Shown: positions 36,400 through 45,846, counted from the first letter of the stretch. The stretch: DNA of 64,000 nt from Hyphomicrobiaceae bacterium (GCA_021730785.1 JAKFWF010000058.1:57254-121253); one strand, 5' to 3'. Notes: generated from the sequence alone by a model not told the origin. Numbers and translations are program-made.

Positions 36400-36441
36400 T
36401 GACTGGACAATGACCAGTCACCGGCAACTTTGTTGAAAGTT
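36400..36441. promoter_or_regulatory. Two inverted repeats between the flavin oxidoreductase and ABC transporter genes
   Basis: TGACTGG (36400-36406), seven bases, CCAGTCA (36414-36420): a perfect 21-base dyad. Five bases on lies AACTTT (36426-36431), GTTG, AAAGTT (36436-36441). Both lie in the 298-base divergent region, 100-200 bases from either start. The spacing suits a dimeric regulator; no regulator gene for the island is in the window except possibly the TPR protein at 49.5 kb. Confidence 0.5.
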
Positions 36442-36594
36442 TAGGCTTGTGTCGCGGCGGGAGCCCTGGATAAGCTTGGGTTTGATCTGGGGACAGCACT
36501 GCCGCTAGACGCAGGCGTCCCGGAAGTAGCATGGTGCGGAGCGATTACCGTTGGTGGTCGGTAGCGAGCGGAAACGGTTTACCTGGTGAGGCCA

Positions 36595-37707
36595 ATGGCG
36601 TCGAGTTCCGTCACGAACGCTCCATCGCAGGCTCATGTCCAGTTCAAGGACGTCCAGAAAAGCTACGATGGCAAGTCGCTGGTCGTCAAAAATCTCAATC
36701 TGGACATCCAGAAGGGCGAGTTCGTTACCATGCTGGGGCCGTCCGGTTCCGGCAAGACGACGACGCTGATGATGCTGGCCGGTTTCGAGACCGCCACCCA
36801 TGGCGAGATTTTTCTCAAGGGCACACCGATCAACAATACGCCACCGAACAAGCGCGGCATCGGCATGGTGTTCCAGAACTATGCCCTGTTTCCGCATATG
36901 ACGGTCAACGAGAACTTGGCCTTTCCGCTCCAAGTGCGAGGCATGGACAAAGCCACGATCGAGGCCAAGGTCGTCCGCGCGCTCGGCATGGTGTCGCTGT
37001 CACAGTTCGGCGCGAGGAAACCCGCGCAGCTGTCGGGCGGTCAGCAGCAGCGGGTGGCGGTGGCGCGTGCGCTGGTGTTCGAACCCGACATCGTACTGAT
37101 GGATGAGCCACTCGGCGCGCTCGACAAACAGCTGCGCGAACAGATGCAATACGAGATCAAGACATTGACCAAGAGCCTCGGCGTCACGGTAGTCTACGTG
37201 ACGCACGATCAGGCCGAGGCGCTGACCATGTCGGACCGCATCGCCGTGTTCAACGATGGCATCATCCAGCAGCTCTCCACGCCGGCCGAACTGTACGAAG
37301 CGCCGGTCAACTCGTTCGTCGCCCAGTTCATCGGCGAAAATAACCGGTTGCCTGGCAAGGTCACCAAGGCCTCGAACGGCGTGTGCCACGTGGCGCTGAG
37401 CGATGGTTCCAATGTTCAGGCACTGCCGATCAACCTGGCCGCCGGCGCCGCAATGACAACCTTGTCGATCCGCCCCGAGCGGGTCGAGGTCGACCCCACC
37501 AGTCCGGAGATCTCGAACCGCGTCACCGGCGTCGTCAACGACATCATTTACCTGGGCGACCACTTGCGCGCGCGGCTCACGGCTGGCGGCAGCGACAATT
37601 TCGTCGTAAAGGCGCCCAATCGTGACGGACAGCGCCGCCTTGAAAAGGGCCAGTCCGTAACGCTTGGATGGCGCACCAAGGATTGCCGCGCTCTCGACCC
37701 TCTCTGA
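36595..37707 (+). CDS. ABC transporter ATP-binding protein, Pot/spermidine-putrescine type
   Basis: 370 residues. Walker A GPSGSGKTTT, Q-loop in GMVFQNYALFPHMT, signature [15 protein letters not shown], Walker B IVLMDEP, H-loop VTHDQAEALTMSDRIAVF, then a C-terminal TOBE domain (about 280-370). It powers uptake with the binding protein and two permeases that follow. ATG at 36595 has GGTGAG just upstream; a GTG nine bases earlier is the alternative. First gene of the plus-strand island operon. Confidence 0.94.
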   Translation: MASSSVTNAPSQAHVQFKDVQKSYDGKSLVVKNLNLDIQKGEFVTMLGPSGSGKTTTLMMLAGFETATHGEIFLKGTPINNTPPNKRGIGMVFQNYALFPHMTVNENLAFPLQVRGMDKATIEAKVVRALGMVSLSQFGARKPAQLSGGQQQRVAVARALVFEPDIVLMDEPLGALDKQLREQMQYEIKTLTKSLGVTVVYVTHDQAEALTMSDRIAVFNDGIIQQLSTPAELYEAPVNSFVAQFIGENNRLPGKVTKASNGVCHVALSDGSNVQALPINLAAGAAMTTLSIRPERVEVDPTSPEISNRVTGVVNDIIYLGDHLRARLTAGGSDNFVVKAPNRDGQRRLEKGQSVTLGWRTKDCRALDPL

Positions 37708-37785
37708 TCGGGGGACCGAGACTGCAGCAAGGAGTGCCGGGCGACCGGCATGACGTTTTACGTTGAAAAAAAGGGAGAGATCTGA

Positions 37786-38874
37786 ATGAAAGCAGTGAAG
37801 TTACTCGGCGCAACAGCGGTCGCGGCAGTGCTTGCCGGCGGTTATGCCTGGGCGCAGTCGAAGACCCTCACCGTCGTGTCGTGGGGCGGTGCTTATACCA
37901 AGAGCCAGGTGGAAGCCTATCACAAACCGTTCATCGCCAAGACCGGCATCCAAATCAAGTCGGAAGACTATGATGGCACCGTGGCGCCGATCAAGGCGCA
38001 GGTCCAGTCTGGTAAAGTCACCTGGGATGTGGTCGACGTTGAACTCGCCGATGCCGTGCGCATGTGCGACGAAGGTCTGCTCGAGAAGATCGACGTGAAG
38101 GCACTGCCGGCCGGCGCCGATGGCAAGTCGGCTGCCGATGACTTCATCAAGGGTACGCTGCATGATTGCGCTGTGTCGACGATCCTGTGGTCGACGATCT
38201 ATGCCTATGACGGTGCGAAATTCACCGGCGCGAAGCCGACCACCATCGCTGACTTCTTCGACACCACGAAGTTCCCCGGCAAGCGCGGCATGCGCAAGAC
38301 GGCCAAGATCAACCTCGAATTCGCGCTGATGGCTGATGGCGTGCCGGCAGCCGAAGTCTATAAGGTGATGAAGACCAAAGAAGGCATCGACCGCGCCTTC
38401 AAGAAGCTCGACTCCATCAAGAAGGACATCGTCTGGTGGGAAGCCGGCGCCCAGCCGCCGCAGTTGCTCGGCGACGGCCAGGTGGTCATGACGACGGCCT
38501 ACAACGGTCGCATCTTCGATGCCGCCTTGAAGGACAACAAGCCGTTTGTGATCGTGTGGGATGGCCAGGTCTGGGATCTCGATCTCTGGGTCGTTCCGAA
38601 GGGCTCGCCCAACAAGGATGCCGCCCTCGACTTCCTGAAGTTCGCGACCACCACGGAAGCGCTGGCCGAACAGGCCAAGTGGATCTCCTACGCGCCGGCT
38701 CGCTTGTCTTCGATCCCGAAGGTCGGCAAGTTCAACGACGGCAAGACCGACATGGCGCCGCACATGCCGACCTCGCCGGCAAACTTCAAGAACGCGGTGC
38801 AGAACGACTACCTGTTCTGGGCCGACAAGGCCGACGAATTGGGTAAGCAGTTCAACACCTGGCTCGCGAAGTAA
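37786..38874 (+). CDS. ABC transporter periplasmic substrate-binding protein, PotD-like
   Basis: 362 residues. Signal peptide MKAVKLLGATAVAAVLAGG with cleavage after AWA, then the PotD/PotF-type fold (LTVVSWGGAYTKSQVEAYHK, WDVVDVELADAVRMCDEG, IVWWEAGAQPPQLLGDGQ). Families of this type bind polyamines, opines or small quaternary or guanidino compounds. Given creatinase downstream, creatine or a related N-methyl compound is a reasonable ligand, but the pocket cannot be read by eye. GGGAGAG precedes the ATG. A strong hairpin follows the stop. Confidence 0.9.
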   Translation: MKAVKLLGATAVAAVLAGGYAWAQSKTLTVVSWGGAYTKSQVEAYHKPFIAKTGIQIKSEDYDGTVAPIKAQVQSGKVTWDVVDVELADAVRMCDEGLLEKIDVKALPAGADGKSAADDFIKGTLHDCAVSTILWSTIYAYDGAKFTGAKPTTIADFFDTTKFPGKRGMRKTAKINLEFALMADGVPAAEVYKVMKTKEGIDRAFKKLDSIKKDIVWWEAGAQPPQLLGDGQVVMTTAYNGRIFDAALKDNKPFVIVWDGQVWDLDLWVVPKGSPNKDAALDFLKFATTTEALAEQAKWISYAPARLSSIPKVGKFNDGKTDMAPHMPTSPANFKNAVQNDYLFWADKADELGKQFNTWLAK

Positions 38875-38892
38875 GACCGCTTTGACGCAATC

Positions 38893-38924
38893 GTCGACGG
38901 CAGGCCCCATGACCTGCCGTCGAC
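38893..38924 (+). promoter_or_regulatory. Intercistronic stem-loop after the binding-protein gene
   Basis: GTCGACGGCAGG (38893-38904), loop of eight, CCTGCCGTCGAC (38913-38924): a perfect 12-bp stem 18 bases after the stop, without a T run. In ABC operons such hairpins protect the upstream mRNA so that binding protein is made in excess over the permeases. Confidence 0.65.
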
Positions 38925-39031
38925 ATGCCCGGTAAGCCTTGTGGCAATCGTCGAACCTGCTTCAGCAATTGCAGTGTGTTGATCGGTTGGTCCTGGCAAC
39001 GAGCAACGTCCGTGAAACTCAGGTTCCGAAA

Positions 39032-40318
39032 ATGACCATGGTGGCCGAGTTCGCTGCGACGGCAAAGGCTCCGGCACCGACCGGCCCGATCCTGGCAGCA
39101 GATGGAGTGCCGCTCGACAAGAAGCTCGCCCAGGTCACGCGACGCGCCCGTATCAATGCGTTCCTGCTCGTTGCACCGCTGCTTGCATTCCTGCTCGTGT
39201 TTTTTGTCGCACCCATTTTCCTGATGCTGCGGCTTTCGACTGGCGACACCGTCGTCTCGACAGAGCTTCCGCGCACAGCGGCTGCCCTGCGGAGTTGGGA
39301 TCAGAAGGCACTGCCGGATGAGCCGGTCTACGCCGCCCTCGTCGCCGATCTCAAGGACGCGCGCGAGCGCCAGGCCACCGGCAAGATTGGAGCGCAGATC
39401 AACTACGTTTATTCCGGCGCGCGCTCGCTGTTCGTCTCCGCCGGGCGCAGCGCGGGCAGTATTGACGCCCCGTACAAACAGGCGCTGATCGACAAGGACC
39501 CGCTGTGGGGCGATCCGACGCTGTGGGTGATGATCAAGACCACGTCGCAAACGACTTCCCCGATCAACTATCTCAATGCGGTCGATCGAACCCTCGGCCC
39601 GACCGGCGCTGTTGCGCAGGTGCCGGAAGACCAGCGCATTCACGTCACGATCTTCATCCGCACCTTGTGGCTCAGTTTCATCGTCACCCTGTTGTGCATG
39701 GCCTTCGGCTATCCGGTCGCCTACCTGCTGTCACATTTGCCGCTGCGAACTTCGAACCTGCTGATGATCTGTGTGCTGCTGCCATTCTGGACCGCCTTGC
39801 TGGTCCGCATCACGGCCTGGATCGCGCTGCTGCAGAACGACGGCGTGGTGCTGTCGACGGCGGTAGCACTTGGAATTGTGGATCCCGCGAACCGGCCGCA
39901 ACTGGTCTACAATCTGATTGGCACTCTGGTCGCCATGGTGCACGTGCTGATGCCATCGATGATCTTGCCGCTGTATTCGGTGATGAAGACCATCCCGCCG
40001 ACCTATGTGCGGGCCGCCCGCTCGCTCGGCGCGACGTCGTTCACCGCCTTCTGGCGCGTGTATTTCCCGCAGACGCTGCCGGGAATTGCTGCCGGTGGAC
40101 TGCTGGTGTTCATTCTGTCGGTTGGCTACTACATCACGCCCGCACTGCTGGGCGGCCAGTCCGGCGTTCTGATCTCGAACTTCATCGAGTTGCATGTGAG
40201 CAAGACCTTGAACTGGGGTCTCGCTGCGGCTCTGGCCGGCCTGCTGCTGGTGGCGATCCTGATCCTCTACTGGCTGTTCAACAAGATCGTCGGCATCGAC
40301 CGGCTGAAGATGGGTTGA
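39032..40318 (+). CDS. ABC transporter permease, PotB-like
   Basis: 428 residues, longer than the usual 280-300. After the first membrane helix (about 41-63) there is a periplasmic loop of some 130 residues, then five more helices. The coupling EAA motif is AARSLGATSFTAFWRVYFPQ, shown here from its Ala pair. This long-loop form is known in a subgroup of Pot-type transporters. ATG at 39032 (MTMVAEFAAT) is selected; longer frames upstream run into the hairpin region. Confidence 0.9.
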   Translation: MTMVAEFAATAKAPAPTGPILAADGVPLDKKLAQVTRRARINAFLLVAPLLAFLLVFFVAPIFLMLRLSTGDTVVSTELPRTAAALRSWDQKALPDEPVYAALVADLKDARERQATGKIGAQINYVYSGARSLFVSAGRSAGSIDAPYKQALIDKDPLWGDPTLWVMIKTTSQTTSPINYLNAVDRTLGPTGAVAQVPEDQRIHVTIFIRTLWLSFIVTLLCMAFGYPVAYLLSHLPLRTSNLLMICVLLPFWTALLVRITAWIALLQNDGVVLSTAVALGIVDPANRPQLVYNLIGTLVAMVHVLMPSMILPLYSVMKTIPPTYVRAARSLGATSFTAFWRVYFPQTLPGIAAGGLLVFILSVGYYITPALLGGQSGVLISNFIELHVSKTLNWGLAAALAGLLLVAILILYWLFNKIVGIDRLKMG

Positions 40319-40325
40319 TCACCAC

Positions 40326-41237
40326 ATGCACCTTCCCTCCTACGCAACGCCGCTCGAACGGGTCTGGCACTACGTGTTTCTCACGTTGTGCGGGGCGACA
40401 TTGTTGTTCCTCATCGTCCCGGTGCTGGTGGTGGTGCCGCTGTCGTTCAACGTGGAACCCTACTTCTCCTTTACCAAGGGCATGTTGACCCTGGATCCCA
40501 AGGCCTACTCACTGAAATGGTATGCCGACATTCTCGACAACGGCACGTCGGGGCGATACGCGAGCGGCTCCTGGGACTGGTTCAAGGACGTCTGGAACAA
40601 CGCCCAGTGGGTGATCGCCATGAAGAACAGCTTCTTCATCGGGATCATCGCGACCATGGTTGCAACCGTGCTGGGTACGATCGCCGCCGTCGGCCTGTCG
40701 TCGCCCAACATGCCCTACCGAACCCTGATCACTTCGCTGCTGATCTCGCCGATGATCGTGCCGGTCGTGATCACCGCGACGGGCGCCTATTTCTTCCTGG
40801 CCAAGATCGGCCTGGTCAAGACCTATGTCGGCGTGATCCTGACCCACGCCATGCTCGGCATCCCGTTCGTAATCATCACGGTCACGGCGACGCTGCAGAG
40901 TTTCGACCGCAATCTGATCCGTGCCGCGGAAAGCCTAGGGGCCAACTGGTACACCACGTTCTTCAAGGTCGTCCTGTCGCTGATCATACCCGGCATGGTG
41001 TCGGGCGCGCTATTCGCATTCGTCACCTCGTTCGACGAAGTGGTGGCCGTACTGTTCATCGCCGACATCGAGCAGCGGACCATTCCCCGCCAGATGTGGT
41101 CGGGCATCCGCGAGCAGATTTCGCCAACCATCCTGGCGGTTGCCACAATCCTGATCGCGATTTCGATCATGCTGCTGTCCACGATCGAGATGCTGCGGCG
41201 GCGGTCCGAGCGGTTGCGGGGCATAACAACAACGTGA
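40326..41237 (+). CDS. ABC transporter permease, PotC-like
   Basis: 303 residues, six membrane helices. EAA motif AAESLGANWYTTFFKVVLSL near 205-224. It forms the membrane channel with the preceding permease, seven bases upstream. Its stop overlaps the GTG of the next gene. Confidence 0.92.
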   Translation: MHLPSYATPLERVWHYVFLTLCGATLLFLIVPVLVVVPLSFNVEPYFSFTKGMLTLDPKAYSLKWYADILDNGTSGRYASGSWDWFKDVWNNAQWVIAMKNSFFIGIIATMVATVLGTIAAVGLSSPNMPYRTLITSLLISPMIVPVVITATGAYFFLAKIGLVKTYVGVILTHAMLGIPFVIITVTATLQSFDRNLIRAAESLGANWYTTFFKVVLSLIIPGMVSGALFAFVTSFDEVVAVLFIADIEQRTIPRQMWSGIREQISPTILAVATILIAISIMLLSTIEMLRRRSERLRGITTT

Positions 41238-42157
41238 CAGCCCAATCTATTGCCGAGCCTACGAGCACGACGCGCGGCCAGTATCTGCGCGGCTGCACGT
41301 ACGTAATTCTCGCCGGCGTGATCCTAAGTCTGGGCGTGTTCTGCATCCGCAATGCGACCGCAAGCAGCGCGTGGCAATACATCTTCTGGCGGGCGGCGGG
41401 CTTCACGACGGCGCTCGTCATCCTGGCGGCAGTGCGCGACGCGCGCAATCCGCTGCGCCAGTTGGTCGGACTTGGCCCCATGGCGTGGATCGCCTGCGTG
41501 TGCATGGCAACGAGCCAGGTGACCTTCGTCTATTCGATCAAGGCTGCAACCTTCGCCGAGGTATTCTTGATCTGCTCGCTGGCACCACTCATGGTGGCGG
41601 CACTGGCCTGGCCGCTGCTGCGGGAGCGCATGGGCTGGATCACCGCTGTCGCGATCATCCTGGCGCTCGCCGGCGTCGTGGTGATGACGGGCGGTGAACT
41701 GCAATCGCAAAATGCGATCGGCCAGCTGATCGCACTGCTGTCGGCCTTCGCGTTCGCCGGCTATACACTGTGTACGCGCGGATCAAAACCGCAGGACCTC
41801 GATGCGGCGCTGATCGGCGTCGGCATCCTGACCGCAATCGCAGGCTATGTGGCGATGCACTTTGCCGAATTGCCGCTGATGGCATCGCCGGTCGAGGCGG
41901 CCATCGCCTTCATGCACGGCGCGCTGATCCTGGCGGCGGGCCTATTCCTGTTCGGCCAAGGCTCGCGCTACATTCCAGCCGTCACGTTCACGCTGCTGGC
42001 CCAGGCCGAAGCTGTGCTGTCGCCGGTGTGGGGCTATCTGTTCTTTGCCGAAACGCCGACCAGCGCCACCATTGGCGGCGGCGCGCTGATCCTCTCGGCG
42101 GTCGTCATCCAGGCACTGGCCGGCGGAGCGACGCAACGACCAGTGTCGCAACCGTGA
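41234..42157 (+). CDS. DMT-superfamily (EamA) permease in the island
   Basis: 307 residues with about ten membrane segments (YLRGCTYVILAGVILSLGVF first). GTG start at 41234 overlaps the TGA of the preceding permease (GTGA), so it is coupled to the ABC transporter. It could export a by-product such as urea or methylated amine, or act as a second importer; the substrate is unknown. Confidence 0.85.
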   Translation: MTAQSIAEPTSTTRGQYLRGCTYVILAGVILSLGVFCIRNATASSAWQYIFWRAAGFTTALVILAAVRDARNPLRQLVGLGPMAWIACVCMATSQVTFVYSIKAATFAEVFLICSLAPLMVAALAWPLLRERMGWITAVAIILALAGVVVMTGGELQSQNAIGQLIALLSAFAFAGYTLCTRGSKPQDLDAALIGVGILTAIAGYVAMHFAELPLMASPVEAAIAFMHGALILAAGLFLFGQGSRYIPAVTFTLLAQAEAVLSPVWGYLFFAETPTSATIGGGALILSAVVIQALAGGATQRPVSQP

Positions 42158-42261
42158 CGGATTTGCGATAGTCACCCCCGCCGCCATGTCGCCCGCGCGA
42201 TGGTGGCCCGGGGCGATCACAGCTACCGATAGGGCAACAGATTTGAGCGAGGAGATAAGGC

Positions 42262-43494
42262 ATGGCTGCGACCGCAAACGCCACCGACGACATGATCCAC
42301 GTTGCCAAGTGGCACTTTGGGCAGAAGGAGTGGTCGCCGTTCTCGGACGCGGAAATGAGCCGGCGGCAGAATGGCCTGCGCGCCCATCTCGCGAACCACA
42401 AGATCGATGTCGCGCTGTTCACGTCGTACCACAACATCAACTACTACTCGGGCTTTCTGTATTGCTACTTCGGCCGCAAGTTCGGCCTCGTGATAGATGC
42501 GAAATCTGCAACCACCATCACGCCTGCCATCGATGGAGCCGCCCCGTGGCGCCGCACGTTTGGCGACAACATTACCTACACTGACTGGCGCAAGGACAAC
42601 TATTTCCGGGCGATCCAGGGCATCACCAAGGGCATCAAGCGCCTTGGCATCGAGTTCGACCACGTCTCGCTCGACTTCAAGACGCAGCTTGAGGACGCTT
42701 TCCCCGGCGTCGAACTGATCGACATCGCGGCCCCCACCATGTGGATGCGCACCATCAAGTCGTCGGAGGAACACACGCTGATCAAGCACGGCACCCGCAT
42801 CTGCAACGTGGGCGCGCAGGCCTGCATGGACGCGCTCAAGGCTGGTGCGGGCGAGCACGAGGTTGCGCTCGCCTCGACCAACGCCATGGTACGTGACATC
42901 GCATCGAGCTTCCCGTTCGTCGAGTTGATGGACACCTGGACCTGGTTCCAGTCCGGCATCATGACGGATGGCGCGCATAACCCGGTGACCAACAAGAAGA
43001 TCGCCGAGGGCGACATCTGCTCGCTCAACTGCTTCCCGATGATCTTTGGATATTACACGGCGATCGAACGCACGCTGTTTTGCGAGAGCGCGTCGGCCAA
43101 GCACCTCGATCTATGGAACAAGAACTGCGAGGTCATGCGGGTCGGTTCAAACCTGATCAAGCCCGGCAAGAAATGCTCAGAGATCGCGATCGAGCTCAAC
43201 GAACTCTATCGCTCGTGGGATCTCCTGAAGTACCGTTCGTTCGGCTACGGCCATTCCTTCGGCGTGCTGTCGCACTACTACGGCCGTGAAGCCGGTGTCG
43301 AGCTGCGCGAGGATGTGCACACGGAATTAAAGCCCGGCATGGTCGTCTCGATGGAGCCGATGATCATGATCCCGGATGGGCAGCCTGGTGCCGGCGGCTA
43401 TCGCGAGCACGACATCTTCATCGTGACCGAGACGGGTGCAGAGAACATCACGAACTTCCCCTATGGCCCTGAGAAGATGATCATCAAGGGGTGA
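42262..43494 (+). CDS. Creatinase (creatine amidinohydrolase)
   Basis: 410 residues. Hydrolyses creatine to sarcosine and urea. It aligns end to end with Pseudomonas putida creatinase as I recall it, without the metal ligands of the related aminopeptidases. Residues that hold creatine there are present: Phe70 and Arg72 (CYFGRKF), catalytic His239 (TDGAHNPVT), Glu269 (AIERTLF), Arg342 (YYGREAG) and Glu365 (VSMEPMIM). The ribosome-binding site GAGGAG lies seven bases before the ATG. Downstream sarcosine oxidase genes match the product. No creatininase is in the window. Confidence 0.93.
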   Translation: MAATANATDDMIHVAKWHFGQKEWSPFSDAEMSRRQNGLRAHLANHKIDVALFTSYHNINYYSGFLYCYFGRKFGLVIDAKSATTITPAIDGAAPWRRTFGDNITYTDWRKDNYFRAIQGITKGIKRLGIEFDHVSLDFKTQLEDAFPGVELIDIAAPTMWMRTIKSSEEHTLIKHGTRICNVGAQACMDALKAGAGEHEVALASTNAMVRDIASSFPFVELMDTWTWFQSGIMTDGAHNPVTNKKIAEGDICSLNCFPMIFGYYTAIERTLFCESASAKHLDLWNKNCEVMRVGSNLIKPGKKCSEIAIELNELYRSWDLLKYRSFGYGHSFGVLSHYYGREAGVELREDVHTELKPGMVVSMEPMIMIPDGQPGAGGYREHDIFIVTETGAENITNFPYGPEKMIIKG

Positions 43495-43514
43495 TGGACG
43501 TGATGGCGGCGCGC

Positions 43515-43952
43515 TCAAGGGACGGGTGGCAGGGCGACGTAGGGGTTGATCGCGGGAACAGGGATCTTCGCGAAATCCGCCATGTTGCGCGTCACGACGG
43601 TGAACCCGTGTCGGGCAGCGGAGGCGGCGATCACAAGATCTGGAAAAGCGACCGTTTGCTGATAGGTCGCTTCACCCAGACGAGCCAGATGCTGTGCCGT
43701 CGCCAGATCGATGGGCAGGATGCGATCACCGAAGTCGGTCAAAATGCCGCTTATGATGGCGGCGACTTCGTCTGCCCGCTTGTTGTTGCCCTTGCGGTGC
43801 AGCTTCAAGTGGCCGGATTCAAGTTCGGCTATCGTCATGACGGAGAGATACAGACGCGAGCCATGACGCTTGATCCAATCCACCAGAACAGGGGCGGTCG
43901 CATGTCGCCGAGGATCAAGGAGCGAGACGATATTTGTATCAAGAACGTACAT
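43515..43952 (-). CDS. VapC-family PIN-domain toxin
   Basis: 145 residues. PIN ribonuclease with acidic residues Asp5 (MYVLDTNIV), Glu43 (TIAELESG) and Asp105 (AFPDLVIAAS), then VTRNMADF. VapC toxins cut tRNA or rRNA. It lies two bases after the antitoxin stop, in opposite orientation to the creatinase and sox genes. All key residues are intact, so it should be active when the antitoxin is lost. Confidence 0.88.
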   Translation of the reverse strand: MYVLDTNIVSLLDPRRHATAPVLVDWIKRHGSRLYLSVMTIAELESGHLKLHRKGNNKRADEVAAIISGILTDFGDRILPIDLATAQHLARLGEATYQQTVAFPDLVIAASAARHGFTVVTRNMADFAKIPVPAINPYVALPPVP

Positions 43953-43954
43953 CG

Positions 43955-44212
43955 TTACTCGATGCCTTCGCCAAGCGGGCGATCGACCCAGGGACGGGCA
44001 AAAGCATCAGGGTCGGAAAGCACTTCTGCATGCTCGACCAGCAGATCGCCCAGCGTCCGGGCGGCCCCGCGCCGGGCCAGCCATTGCGCTTCCGAGACGA
44101 TGATCACGGCTTCCTTGCCGTATCGCGTGACGCGCTGCGGTTCGCCGCCAAGCGCCTTGTCGATCAGCTCAGAGAATTCCGCACGGGCTTCACTGACGGG
44201 ATAGGATTTCAT
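43955..44212 (-). CDS. Phd/YefM-family antitoxin
   Basis: 85 residues. [20 protein letters not shown] is the N-terminal DNA-binding fold of Phd/YefM; the C-terminal [16 protein letters not shown] is the toxin-binding part. It neutralises the VapC-type partner and represses its own promoter, for which two TTGTACAA sites lie just upstream. Confidence 0.88.
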   Translation of the reverse strand: MKSYPVSEARAEFSELIDKALGGEPQRVTRYGKEAVIIVSEAQWLARRGAARTLGDLLVEHAEVLSDPDAFARPWVDRPLGEGIE

Positions 44213-44228
44213 GGGTCACCTCGCTACA

Positions 44229-44262
44229 GTTTTGTACAACATTTTCCGCTTTTGTACAACAT
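44229..44262. promoter_or_regulatory. Paired TTGTACAA operators
   Basis: The same 13 bases, TTTTGTACAACAT, occur twice, with palindromic cores TTGTACAA at 44232-44239 and 44252-44259. They are 20 bases apart centre to centre, two helical turns, between the antitoxin start and the soxB start. This is the layout of an autoregulatory antitoxin operator, and it also overlaps the soxB leader. Confidence 0.65.
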
Positions 44263-44268
44263 GCAGTC

Positions 44269-45537
44269 ATGGATCGACATAAACCAATGCGCTTCTCGCT
44301 TCTGTCCCTCGTCCGCAACGCCTTCTCCAATCATCAGAACTGGGGGCGGCAGTGGCGTCAGCCGGAGCCAAAGAAAACCTACGATGCGATCATCGTCGGC
44401 GCCGGCGGGCACGGCCTCGCCACCGCCTTTTACCTTGCCAGCGAGCATGGCCTGACCAACATCGCCGTGATCGAAAAGGGTTGGCTCGGCGGTGGCAACA
44501 CGGGCCGCAACACGACGATCATCCGCTCGAACTATCTCTATGACGAGAGCGCGGCGCTCTACGACCATGCGCTGAAATTATGGGAGGGGCTGAGCCAGGC
44601 GCTGAACTACAACGTCATGTACTCGGCCCGCGGCGTCCTCATGCTGGCCCATAACCACCATGACGTCATGAGCTTCAAGCGGCACATCTATGCCAACCGG
44701 CTGAATGGCGTCGACAACGAGTGGCTGTCGCGCGAGCAGGTCAAGGACTTCTGCCCGCCGCTCAATATCTCGCCCGACATCCGCTACCCCGTAGTCGGTG
44801 GCGCGCTGCAGAGGCGCGGCGGCGTCGCCCGCCATGATGCGGTCGCCTGGGGCTACGCACGCGCTGCCGACGCGCTCGGTGTCGACATCATCCAGAACTG
44901 CGAGGTGACGGGCTTCAAGCGCGACGCATCGGGCGCCATCGCCGGCGTCGAGACGACGCGCGGACCCATCGCGACAAAGAAGGTCGGCGTGGTGGCGGCC
45001 GGCCACACGTCCGTCGTGATGGCGCGCGCCGGCTTGCGCATGCCGCTCGAAAGCTTCCCGCTGCAGGCGCTGGTGTCGGAGCCGGTGAAGCCCGTGTTTC
45101 CCTGCGTCGTCATGTCGAACACCATCCACGCCTACATTTCACAGTCGGACAAGGGTGAACTCGTCATCGGCGCCGGCACGGATCAATATGTCTCCTACAG
45201 CCAGCAGGGCGGTCTGCACGTGACCACGCACACGCTGGACGCCATCTGCGAACTCGTGCCGGAGTTCCGTCGCATGCGCATGTTGCGCAACTGGGGCGGC
45301 ATCGTCGACGTGACGCCGGACCGCTCGCCGATCCTGTCGAAGACACCGATTGCCGGGCTCTATGTCAATTGCGGCTGGGGCACGGGCGGGTTCAAGGCGA
45401 CGCCGGGGTCCGGCCATGCGTTTGCCCACACCATCGCGCATGACACGCCGCACGCCGTCAACGCCCCGTTCACGCTCGACCGGTTCCGCACCGGCCGCCT
45501 GATCGACGAGGCGGCGGCTGCCGCCGTCGCTCACTGA
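44269..45537 (+). CDS. soxB: Sarcosine oxidase, beta subunit
   Basis: 422 residues. FAD-binding [20 protein letters not shown] at about 41-60. His189 in [13 protein letters not shown] corresponds to the histidine that carries covalent FMN in the heterotetrameric enzyme. Late [14 protein letters not shown] is typical. It demethylates sarcosine with O2, giving glycine and H2O2. ATG at 44269 or 44287 both possible. Heads soxBDAG, but its promoter region is shared with the divergent antitoxin gene. This soxB is unrelated to thiosulfate-oxidation SoxB. Confidence 0.95.
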   Translation: MDRHKPMRFSLLSLVRNAFSNHQNWGRQWRQPEPKKTYDAIIVGAGGHGLATAFYLASEHGLTNIAVIEKGWLGGGNTGRNTTIIRSNYLYDESAALYDHALKLWEGLSQALNYNVMYSARGVLMLAHNHHDVMSFKRHIYANRLNGVDNEWLSREQVKDFCPPLNISPDIRYPVVGGALQRRGGVARHDAVAWGYARAADALGVDIIQNCEVTGFKRDASGAIAGVETTRGPIATKKVGVVAAGHTSVVMARAGLRMPLESFPLQALVSEPVKPVFPCVVMSNTIHAYISQSDKGELVIGAGTDQYVSYSQQGGLHVTTHTLDAICELVPEFRRMRMLRNWGGIVDVTPDRSPILSKTPIAGLYVNCGWGTGGFKATPGSGHAFAHTIAHDTPHAVNAPFTLDRFRTGRLIDEAAAAAVAH

Positions 45538-45549
45538 AGGATAGAGCCC

Positions 45550-45846
45550 ATGCTGTTGATCGAGTGCCCGCACTGCGGGCCGCGCGCCGAGATCGAATTC
45601 CGCTGCGGCGGCGAAGCCCACATCGCCCGGCCGGCCGATCCGTCTGCGCTGGATGATAATGCGTGGGCGGAATTCCTGTTCTACCGGTCGAGCCCCAAGG
45701 GCGTGCACGCCGAGCGCTGGAACCACGCGCACGGCTGCCAGCGCTGGTTCAACGCGCTTCGCGACACGATGAGCGACCGCATCCTGGCGACCTACCCGGC
45801 AGGTGCCGCGCGGCCCAACATCACCACGATCGAGGCCGCCCGATGA
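45550..45846 (+). CDS. soxD: Sarcosine oxidase, delta subunit
   Basis: 98 residues. Zinc-binding small subunit: LIECPHCGPR at the N-terminus and ERWNHAHGCQRWFNALRDT further on supply Cys and His ligands. Twelve bases after soxB; its stop overlaps the soxA start (ATGA). Confidence 0.95.
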   Translation: MLLIECPHCGPRAEIEFRCGGEAHIARPADPSALDDNAWAEFLFYRSSPKGVHAERWNHAHGCQRWFNALRDTMSDRILATYPAGAARPNITTIEAAR

